Shown here: positions 1 to 4,760 of the stretch, in pieces
Position numbering within the stretch: position 1 is the stretch's first letter
Layout of the letters: each line of letters begins with the position of its first letter
Source: Candidatus Desantisiibacteriota bacterium
GTDB lineage: Bacteria > UBA9089 > CG2-30-40-21
Assembly: GCA_016208205.1 (NCBI GenBank)
Contig: JACQYP010000012.1
Coordinates: 1-5,890 of the forward strand
Length of the DNA stretch: 5,890 nt
Direction of reading: 5' to 3'
The notes under the pieces: generated by a model
Seen by the model: only the letters and a program-made list of their open reading frames with translations
The model's database searches: none
Told to the model about the DNA's origin: nothing
Made by a program: the position numbers and the translations under genes

Positions 1-30
1 CTTCGTCGCAGTAGCTCCTCGCAATGACGG
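1..30 (-). repeat. Dispersed repeat fragment, GTCATTGCGAGGAGC type
   Basis: Read on the minus strand, the first 30 bases contain GTCATTGCGAGGAGC followed by a GCGACGAAG tail. I recognise this as a dispersed intergenic repeat found in many unrelated bacterial genomes. It is probably cut by the window edge. No coding function is visible. The rest of the leader (31-187) also looks repeat-derived in places, notably TTGCGTTCATCAGCGGTTTT at 151-170, which resembles another common intergenic motif. Identification rests on memory of the motif, not on a search. Confidence 0.5.
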
Positions 31-187
31 GTTGGTAGTTTTCCTTATTGCTTGCTGACCTATTACGGAATATCTTCAATTTCGTTACAAAATGTCCAAA
101 AATTTTCTTGTCACATTGTAGAAGTCTGGAGTAGTTACAATTCGCGTTTTTTGCGTTCATCAGCGGTTTTAAAAAGCAGGAGAAGCC

Positions 188-1207
188 ATGGAAAATTTAG
201 AAAACGCTCTGATAATAACCATTCTTGTTCTGGTAATGATGATGCTTGTTGATTATATTCAGGTACTAACGCGGGGAAGATTAAGCCTGTTGATAAAGGG
301 TAGTTATTGGAGGCAATATAGCATCTCCTCAGCCATTGCTGTTACACCCGGTTGTCTTGGTGCCTTTATGAATGTCTCTTTTTATGTCCACGGGCTTTTA
401 AGCTTTGGGGCAATGGCCGGAAGTATGATTGCTGCCTCCGGGGATGAGGCATTTGTTATGCTGGCAATGTTTCCCAAACAAGCCTTAATCTTGTTTGGTG
501 TTCTTTTTATTTTAGGTATTATATGCGGCTGGATAATTGACAAATTAGCACCACTCTTAAGGATTAAGCCCTGTCTTGCGTGTAATCTATCCGAATTGCA
601 TCTGGATGATCAAGGATGCAGGATACTTGATTGGAAGGGTGTTTTTGAACACCTCCGGCAAATTACCTTTGTCAGATTTCTTTTGTTATCTATGTTTCTG
701 ATATTTTTTCTTTGTTTGGCTGGAGGAGTGGTTGCTGCAGAAGAGTGTGCTGTAGAAAGAGGATTAATTATTGCGACTATTATCCTTGCATTATTTATTG
801 TGCTGACTGTTTCAGAGCATTATCTTGAGGAACATATCTGGAATCATATTATTAAAAAACATTTATGGCGGGTATTCCTATGGAGTTTTCTTGCCCTGAT
901 TGTAGTAGATACAGGGCTTAAACACTGGAATTTAGAATCCTTTGCACAAGCACATATGATCTGGATAATCCTTATTGCTGCCTTAGTCGGCATAATCCCT
1001 GAATCAGGTCCGCACCTTATCTTTGTCGTAATGTTTGCTCAAGGGGTTATTCCCTTTTCTGTGCTTCTGACAAGTGCCATTATCCAGGATGGTCACGGCA
1101 TGCTGCCTCTATTATCCTGCACACCAAGGGATGCTGTATTAATAAAGCTGATAAACCTTATTATTGGTTTGAGTTGCGGGTTGCTTCTTTATCTGGCAGG
1201 GTTTTGA
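188..1207 (+). CDS. Putative heavy-metal/manganese exporter, 10-TM ArsP_2-like membrane protein
   Basis: A 339-residue polytopic inner-membrane protein that resembles the putative 10-TM heavy-metal exporter family (PF11449, ArsP_2-like; often annotated as putative manganese transporter or arsenic efflux protein). Hydrophobic segments lie near residues 8-24, 66-84, 98-117, 161-183, 192-209, 228-242, 256-271, 274-298 and 318-337. Motifs I associate with the family are TPGCLGAF (53-60), GDEAF (85-89) with MFPK (94-97), a His/Glu-rich stretch around EHYLEEHIWNHIIKKH (210-225), PESGPH (271-276) and QDGHGM (300-305). The charged and His residues in these motifs are plausible metal ligands, which is inference. 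A Cys pair (C129, C132) sits in the central soluble loop. The ATG at 188 is preceded by AGGAG at 178-182 with 5-nt spacing. Substrate cannot be told from sequence: manganese, arsenic or another metal are all open. It stands alone, with a long repeat block directly after its stop codon. No metal riboswitch is recognisable in the 187-bp leader. Confidence 0.75.
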   Translation: MENLENALIITILVLVMMMLVDYIQVLTRGRLSLLIKGSYWRQYSISSAIAVTPGCLGAFMNVSFYVHGLLSFGAMAGSMIAASGDEAFVMLAMFPKQALILFGVLFILGIICGWIIDKLAPLLRIKPCLACNLSELHLDDQGCRILDWKGVFEHLRQITFVRFLLLSMFLIFFLCLAGGVVAAEECAVERGLIIATIILALFIVLTVSEHYLEEHIWNHIIKKHLWRVFLWSFLALIVVDTGLKHWNLESFAQAHMIWIILIAALVGIIPESGPHLIFVVMFAQGVIPFSVLLTSAIIQDGHGMLPLLSCTPRDAVLIKLINLIIGLSCGLLLYLAGF

Positions 1208-1240
1208 CAGCAATTCTCATTTTAGTATTTTAGGCATTTT

Positions 1241-1260
1241 TTCACCGCAGAGACGCAGAG
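1241..1260. repeat. Left CACCGCAGAGACGCAGAG motif
   Basis: TTCACCGCAGAGACGCAGAG, the perfect inverse of 1604-1623. I recognise CACCGCAGAGACGCAGAG as a dispersed intergenic motif in many environmental bacterial genomes. Here it forms the second arm of the composite palindrome. Confidence 0.75.
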
Positions 1261-1356
1261 TTCGCAAGAGAAATCGCGGAGAAAAAAGAGATGCTAATGA
1301 TGAATATATCGTAACTACTCAGCTTGCATGCAAAAGTCCGCTTATTTGGAGCGATG

Positions 1357-1480
1357 AGCTTACTTGCTTTCGCTTTGTTTTTACGGCAGCTTATTTGCTG
1401 CCGTTTTCGCGGTACAGTAACTTGCAGAGCGAAAGCAAGTAAGCTTTCGCAAAGCAAAGCGAGAGCAAGTAAGCTCTCGC
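1357..1480. repeat. Hairpin cluster with shared AAGTAA loop and compensatory stems
   Basis: There are three 22-nt hairpins with 8-bp stems and 6-nt loops. 1383-1404 has stem ACGGCAGC and loop TTATTT. 1429-1450 has stem GCGAAAGC and loop AAGTAA. 1459-1480 has stem GCGAGAGC and loop AAGTAA. The last two share loop and stem ends and differ only in the middle of the stem, where each base change is matched on the other side, so pairing is preserved. An inverted copy of the second unit's first 17 bases lies at 1357-1373, so alternative long-range pairing is possible. The pattern resembles REP-like hairpin units. No T-tract follows, so a simple intrinsic terminator is unlikely. Confidence 0.7.
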
Positions 1481-1581
1481 ACTCCAAACTTCGTGGTAAA
1501 GCTGAGTAGTTACAATATATCAAAAGCCAATAAAGGATTCACAGCTGAGTTCTTGGTCTATAAAGAATTATGCAACATACT

Positions 1582-1623
1582 TCTCTGCGTTTTTCTCTGC
1601 GTCCTCTGCGTCTCTGCGGTGAA
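1582..1623. repeat. Right CTCTGCGT tandem tract
   Basis: This arm contains CTCTGCGT-like units in a row (around 1583, 1595, 1604 and 1612) ending in CTCTGCGGTGAA. Its last 20 bases are the perfect inverse of 1241-1260. The left arm has only degenerate versions of the extra units, so the two arms differ in copy number of the short unit, as expected for slippage or independent insertion. Confidence 0.65.
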
Positions 1624-1670
1624 TCTAAAAGTCAAAATGAGAATTGCTGCCGGGCATGAAGGAAAAAATC

Positions 1671-1699
1671 TTGACAAAACTCAAATGATATGATAATAT
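1671..1699 (+). promoter_or_regulatory. Predicted sigma70-type promoter for glmU-prs-rplY
   Basis: A perfect -35 hexamer TTGACA at 1671-1676 is followed after 17 nt by TAATAT at 1694-1699 (4 of 6 to TATAAT). An alternative -10, GATAAT at 1692-1697, matches 5 of 6 but with a 15-nt spacer. The region is AT-rich. Transcription would start near 1706, giving a leader of about 150 nt before the GTG of the GlmU-like gene. It lies just outside the composite palindrome. Prediction only. Confidence 0.55.
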
Positions 1700-1710
1700 T
1701 AATAAGCATT

Positions 1711-1831
1711 TAGCTGTCAGGTGTCAGCAGTCAGCTTTGAACCAGTAAAATCAAGGCATAGTGAGGCTATAAGTTTTCTTTGCTTTCCTAAAACTGCTGA
1801 TTAATCTTAAACCTGATGGCTGAACGCTTAC
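1711..1831. repeat. Heptamer-phased TCAG-rich repeat in the glmU leader
   Basis: Four consecutive 7-mers in register occupy 1712-1739: AGCTGTC, AGGTGTC, AGCAGTC and AGCTTTG. The far end (about 1793-1831) carries CTGCTGATT, CCTGATGGCTGAACGCTTA and similar pieces, which loosely form the inverse of the first part (TCAGCAG against CTGCTGA). It looks like a decayed copy of the common GTCAG/CTGAC type of dispersed repeat. It would lie in the untranslated leader if the promoter at 1671 is used. Nothing else is recognisable between here and the ribosome binding site at 1838-1844. Confidence 0.55.
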
Positions 1832-1853
1832 TATTTTAAGGGAGCATTTAAGG

Positions 1854-2717
1854 GTGAAACAAAATGATATAGGGGCAATAATTCTGGCTGCAGGACTCGG
1901 TAAGCGGATGAAATCTAAGCTGATTAAGATATTACATCCAATTTGTGGTCAGCCAATGATTGCTTATGTACTTGATACCTTGAATGAGCTTGGTATCCAA
2001 AAAAGAGTAATTGTTTTAGGACATCAAAGAGAAAGGGTAGCAGGATTCCTTAATGATAGGAATGAAGTAGCACTTTTGGCAGTAGAAATAGCTGTTCAAG
2101 AAAAACTACTTGGCACAGGGGATGCGGTTAAGTCTGCGGAGCGGTTTTTTGATAAAGGCAGAGGTGATGTTCTTGTTCTTTCCGGGGATACGCCCTTGAT
2201 CTCTAAGGATACCCTGGAAAGATTGATTGAAACTCATCATAGCTCTGGGGCTGAGGCAACTATTTTAACATCTGAGGTGCAAAATCCAACCGGTTATGGG
2301 AGACTAATTAAGAATAATAAGGGATATGTGTTAAGGATTGTCGAGGAAACAGATGCCTCTTCAGAAGAAAGGGCAATAAAAACAATCAATACCGGAACAT
2401 ATTGCTTTAAGGTATCTGCCCTATTTGCAGCATTGAAGATGGTTTCACCGGCAAATGCACAGGGTTTGGCTGTAGCTGAAACCTATCTTCGCAAACAAAT
2501 CCTCAATGATTTGATGGATAATGGGGTAACAATCATCTCTCCTGAAACAGTTTTTATTGATAGGAGCGTGAGTATCGGACAGGATACGGTTATTTATCCA
2601 TTTACCGCTATTCTTGGACAGAGTGTTATAGGCAAGGATTGTGTCATTGGTCCACATGCCTGTATTATTGATGCTATTGTTGGTGATAAGGCAACCGTTG
2701 TTTTTCAGAGGATATAA
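1854..2717 (+). CDS. glmU: GlmU-like UDP-GlcNAc pyrophosphorylase, internally deleted and C-terminally truncated
   Basis: GlmU normally makes UDP-GlcNAc in two steps with an N-terminal uridyltransferase and a C-terminal left-handed beta-helix acetyltransferase (about 450 residues). This protein has 287. Visible N-terminal motifs are LAAGLGKRMKS (11-21, variant of LAAGxGTRM), the conserved Lys in LIKILH (23-28), LGTGDA (86-91), the metal-binding Asp in SGDTPLI (110-116), GYGR (147-150), VEE (163-165) and NTG (179-181). NAQG (201-204) then runs straight into LAVAETYLRKQI, which in the family lies about 37 residues later. The missing piece normally holds EYYLTD and the VNxR Asn (E. coli N227). 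About 55 residues of beta-helix hexapeptides follow (near 233-282), then a stop, so the acetyltransferase active site is absent. The start is GTG, with AAGGGAG at 1838-1844 and 9-nt spacing. The frame is otherwise open with ordinary codons. It is probably a decaying or repurposed copy; a full glmU may exist elsewhere. Family assignment is confident, activity doubtful. Confidence 0.8.
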   Translation: MKQNDIGAIILAAGLGKRMKSKLIKILHPICGQPMIAYVLDTLNELGIQKRVIVLGHQRERVAGFLNDRNEVALLAVEIAVQEKLLGTGDAVKSAERFFDKGRGDVLVLSGDTPLISKDTLERLIETHHSSGAEATILTSEVQNPTGYGRLIKNNKGYVLRIVEETDASSEERAIKTINTGTYCFKVSALFAALKMVSPANAQGLAVAETYLRKQILNDLMDNGVTIISPETVFIDRSVSIGQDTVIYPFTAILGQSVIGKDCVIGPHACIIDAIVGDKATVVFQRI

Positions 2718-2725
2718 TACCTATA

Positions 2726-2932
2726 ACTCGATGTTCAAGTTTTTTGTAAGCGTTCAGGCTATCACAGGGGACAAAGACGAAGAACTGTAAAATGGCTACT
2801 GTAAAATGAGAAATGTGAAATGAAAGAACTTAAGAAGAATGCTCAAACCATGCAAAATACAGTAGTTTTCAATTTTTCATTATCCATTTTACAGTTTACA
2901 GTTATTCATAATGGAAAACTTGAACATCAAGT
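2726..2932. repeat. 207-bp imperfect palindromic repeat upstream of prs
   Basis: Outer arms 2726-2743 and 2915-2932 are inverse over 17 of 18 bases (GATGTTCAAGTTTT core). Inner arms 2783-2795 and 2884-2896 are perfect over 13 bases (AACTGTAAAATGG core). The left half has three 7-mers in register at 2804-2824 (AAATGAG, AAATGTG, AAATGAA). The block fills nearly all the space between the truncated GlmU-like gene and prs, and its right arm ends 21 bp before the prs ribosome binding site. No residual beta-helix coding sequence was recognised in it. Confidence 0.75.
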
Positions 2933-2964
2933 ATAAGACTTATAAATTTAGATGGAGGGAGAAT

Positions 2965-3903
2965 GTGGGTGCTGACGAGATAAAGATATTTACAGGAAAT
3001 GCCAACCGAGGACTGGCAGAGGAGATTTGTAATCATGTGGGTATATCGCTGGGCAATGCAGAGGTTGACAGCTTTAGCGACGGGGAAACATGTGTGCAGA
3101 TAAATGATAATGTTCGTGGAAAAGATGTTTTTCTGGTACAATCTACATGCCCACCAACAAACCAGAATCTCATGGAATTACTAATAATGATCGATGCTGT
3201 CAAGCGAGCCTCTGCACGACGCATAACAGCAGTTATTCCATATTATGGTTATGCCAGACAGGATAGAAAGGTTCAGCCGCGAGTGCCTATATCAGCCAAG
3301 TTAGTAGCTGACCTGCTTACTGTAGCAGGGATACATCGGATACTGACTGTAGATTTACATGTAGGACAAATTCAGGGCTTTTTCAATATCCCTGTAGACC
3401 ATCTCTTTGCTTCACCTGTAATTATCGATTATTTTAAGAATAAGGCTATCGATGATCTGGTGATTGTTTCTCCTGATGCAGGCGGGGTGGAAAGGGCACG
3501 AGCTGTGGCAAAGAGATTAAATACATCTATTGCCATTATTGATAAACGCAGGGAAGAAAAAAATGTGGCTAAGGCTATGAACGTTATCGGCAATGTCCAG
3601 GACAAAAACCTTATCCTTTTAGATGATATGATAGATACCGCAGGTTCAATTACCCAATCTGTTGGAGCATTAAAACAATATGGGGCAAAGGATATCTATG
3701 CCTGCTGCACACACGGTGTGTTTTCAGGCAATGCCATAGAACGAATTAATAATTCTGAGCTTAAAGAGGTGGTAACAACTAATACTATTCCTCTTGGGGA
3801 TAAAAAGAGTGATAAGTTTGTAGTCCTGTCGGTTGCAAAATTTCTGGCAGATGCAATTGTAAGGATACATCAAGAATCATCAGTAAGTTCTCTATTTGTG
3901 TGA
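2965..3903 (+). CDS. prs: Ribose-phosphate pyrophosphokinase (PRPP synthetase)
   Basis: Cytoplasmic Prs transfers pyrophosphate from ATP to ribose 5-phosphate, making PRPP for purine, pyrimidine, histidine, tryptophan and NAD synthesis. With the GTG start it has 312 residues, typical of class I bacterial enzymes. Visible are IKIFTGNAN near the N-terminus, the [10 protein letters not shown] catalytic region (93-102), [11 protein letters not shown] (130-140), [11 protein letters not shown] (168-178), the flexible-loop KRREEK (194-199), the PRPP-binding loop [10 protein letters not shown] (218-227) and the canonical C-terminal SVSSLF. Start choice: GGAGG at 2954-2958 stands 6 nt before GTG 2965, and the product begins where family members begin. 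The upstream in-frame ATG at 2911 would add 18 non-homologous residues, encoded partly by the arm of a repeat. It lies in the conserved glmU-prs-rplY order, and transcription probably comes from upstream. All key residues checked are present, so it should be functional. Confidence 0.95.
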   Translation: MGADEIKIFTGNANRGLAEEICNHVGISLGNAEVDSFSDGETCVQINDNVRGKDVFLVQSTCPPTNQNLMELLIMIDAVKRASARRITAVIPYYGYARQDRKVQPRVPISAKLVADLLTVAGIHRILTVDLHVGQIQGFFNIPVDHLFASPVIIDYFKNKAIDDLVIVSPDAGGVERARAVAKRLNTSIAIIDKRREEKNVAKAMNVIGNVQDKNLILLDDMIDTAGSITQSVGALKQYGAKDIYACCTHGVFSGNAIERINNSELKEVVTTNTIPLGDKKSDKFVVLSVAKFLADAIVRIHQESSVSSLFV

Positions 3904-3967
3904 GGTCTGGTAGGGTGCGTTTCCCAAACGCACTAACTAAGGATACATCAAGAATCGTCAGTAAGTT
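3860..3967. repeat. 30-bp direct duplication of the prs 3' end
   Basis: 3860-3889 (inside prs, encoding part of RIHQESSVS) recurs at 3938-3967 with one mismatch (A3880 versus G3958 by alignment). The second copy is non-coding and ends directly against the rplY Shine-Dalgarno. The 48 bp between the copies contain the last codons of prs and a perfect hairpin. The coding copy is presumably the older, since it encodes the canonical Prs C-terminus. Confidence 0.8.
3915..3933. repeat. Short perfect hairpin between prs and rplY
   Basis: GTGCGTTT (3915-3922), loop CCC, AAACGCAC (3926-3933) give an 8-bp stem. TAGGGTGCGTTTCCCAAACG resembles a dispersed GGTAGGGTGCGT-type repeat. No T-run follows, so it is more likely a repeat hairpin or a processing or attenuation element than a full terminator. 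Confidence 0.55.
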
Positions 3968-3982
3968 GAGGAGGAAAAAGAT

Positions 3983-4603
3983 ATGCATCAGGTAGAATTA
4001 AACGCAACCCTTCGTGAAAAGAAGGGAAAAGAAGCCAATAAGAAATTAAAGGCAAATGGCAGTGTTCCTGCAATTTTATATGGTAGAGAAAGAGACAATA
4101 TTTCTTTAACCATAAATGCTAAAGAATTAGCAAGAGTAATAACTGCAGGGGGAAATGCGATTGTTAGTATGACTTTAACTGATAATACGCAAGAAACAGT
4201 TGTCCTGAAGGATTGGCAGCTTCATCCCTATAATGGGACAATTCTTCACGCTGATTTTTATCGAATATCCCTTGAGGATAGTATTGAGACTAAGGTGCCT
4301 ATTGAGGTTGTTGGTGTCGCTTCCGGTCAAAAAACAGGAGGGGTATTGGATATCTTGCTCCGTGAGATAGAGGTGCGGGCATTACCCCTGCAGATACCGG
4401 ATAAATTTGAGATAAATGTTTCACCCCTTGAGACAGGAGATATTATCCATGTAAAGGATATCCAGATGGGTGAGGGAATTGAGATATTGAGCGATCCTGA
4501 ACAGGTTGTGATAACATTAACTGTTCCGGTTGTAGAGGTTGTAGAACAGGGACCAAGTGAGCCGGAGATCGTGAAAAAGAAAAAGGGTGGGAAAGAGAAG
4601 TAA
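3983..4603 (+). CDS. rplY: 50S ribosomal protein L25/general stress protein Ctc
   Basis: This is the 206-residue long form of bL25, which binds 5S rRNA in the large subunit. The N-terminal L25 domain (about 1-95) shows GSVPAILYG (26-34), the conserved VLKDWQLHP (74-82) and HADFYRI (89-95). The C-terminal TL5/CTC domain (about 100-185) shows VPIEVVGVASG (105-115), GGVLD (119-123), LREIEVRALP (126-135), QIPD (137-140) and the LETGDIIHVKD stretch (149-159). The tail from about 186 is acidic then Lys-rich (KKKKGGKEK) and probably disordered. The start is ATG with a strong GAGGAGG at 3968-3974, 8-nt spacing. In many bacteria pth (peptidyl-tRNA hydrolase) follows this gene; here it does not. Length and motifs are normal, so it should be functional. 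Confidence 0.95.
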   Translation: MHQVELNATLREKKGKEANKKLKANGSVPAILYGRERDNISLTINAKELARVITAGGNAIVSMTLTDNTQETVVLKDWQLHPYNGTILHADFYRISLEDSIETKVPIEVVGVASGQKTGGVLDILLREIEVRALPLQIPDKFEINVSPLETGDIIHVKDIQMGEGIEILSDPEQVVITLTVPVVEVVEQGPSEPEIVKKKKGGKEK

Positions 4604-4619
4604 GGAGACTGATGTTAAA

Positions 4620-4719
4620 AGGAGTCAGGAGTCAGAATCCAGAATTGCTGTAGAGGCTGTTTTCACTCTGACTCCTGACTCCTGACTCCTGAATTCTGGA
4701 TTCTGAATTCTGCCTCCTG
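4620..4719. repeat. Inverted heptamer repeat block between rplY and cobS
   Basis: The right half, 4668-4716, is seven heptamers in perfect register, each starting CTG: CTGACTC three times, CTGAATT, CTGGATT, CTGAATT and CTGCCTC. The left half (4622-4642) has three heptamers whose reverse complements are CTGACTC, CTGACTC and CTGGATT. The halves can pair: CAGAATCCAGAATT at 4633-4646 is the perfect inverse of 4692-4705, and AGGAGTCAGGAGT at 4620-4632 the inverse of 4671-4683. Module order differs between the arms, so only one pairing can form at a time. It lies 17 bp after the rplY stop and could weaken read-through into cobS. No T-tract follows. Confidence 0.8.
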
Positions 4720-4760
4720 TCTTCCATTCAGCAGATACTGAATAATTAGGAAATCATATC

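Larger units (their letters stand above)
1208..1649. repeat. 442-bp composite imperfect palindrome (MITE-like or nested repeat block)
   Basis: Nested inverted repeats share one centre. The outer arms, CAGCAATTCTCATTTT at 1208-1223 and its reverse complement at 1634-1649, are perfect over 16 bp. Next come 1241-1260 against 1604-1623 (20 bp perfect, the CACCGCAGAGACGCAGAG motif), 1305-1325 against 1499-1519 (20 of 21) and 1356-1377 against 1455-1476 (21 of 22). Three short hairpins fill the centre. The block begins at the first base after the upstream TGA and ends about 20 bp before the glmU promoter. Both strands carry short low-complexity ORFs made of repeated KASKLS or LLAFAL units, which I take as by-products of the repeats. 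It could be a MITE-like element, a nest of successive repeat insertions, or a large folded 3' end of the upstream transcript. Confidence 0.8.

Noticed and set aside
108..141. Promoter TTGTCA ... TACAAT upstream of the exporter
   Set aside because: The spacer would be 22 nt, too long for a normal sigma70 promoter, and TACAAT belongs to a repeated 13-mer.
52..252. 66-codon plus-strand reading frame overlapping the exporter start
   Set aside because: It overlaps the well-supported gene at 188 in another frame, has no ribosome binding site and its composition is not protein-like.
1242..1523. Minus-strand 93-codon and plus-strand 61-codon (1324-1509) reading frames inside the palindrome
   Set aside because: The translations are runs of repeated short units (LLAFAL, KASKLS) produced by the hairpin repeats. 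There is no ribosome binding site or family resemblance.
1493..1693. 66-codon reading frame across the right palindrome arm
   Set aside because: It is built from the CTCTGCGT tandem tract and runs into the promoter; no family features.
2718..2910. Frameshifted remainder of the GlmU acetyltransferase domain
   Set aside because: I looked for hexapeptide-repeat coding in the gap and saw only palindromic, AT-rich repeat sequence, so the truncation is not a simple frameshift.
2911..2964. ATG 2911 as the prs start
   Set aside because: No ribosome binding site at proper spacing, the extra residues are partly repeat-encoded, and GTG 2965 with GGAGG fits the family N-terminus.
3915..3933. Rho-independent terminator after prs
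   Set aside because: The stem is perfect but short and no T-tract follows, and rplY begins only 49 bp later in a conserved cluster.
4620..4719. CRISPR array
   Set aside because: Units are 7 bp, contiguous and without spacers, and there are no cas genes.
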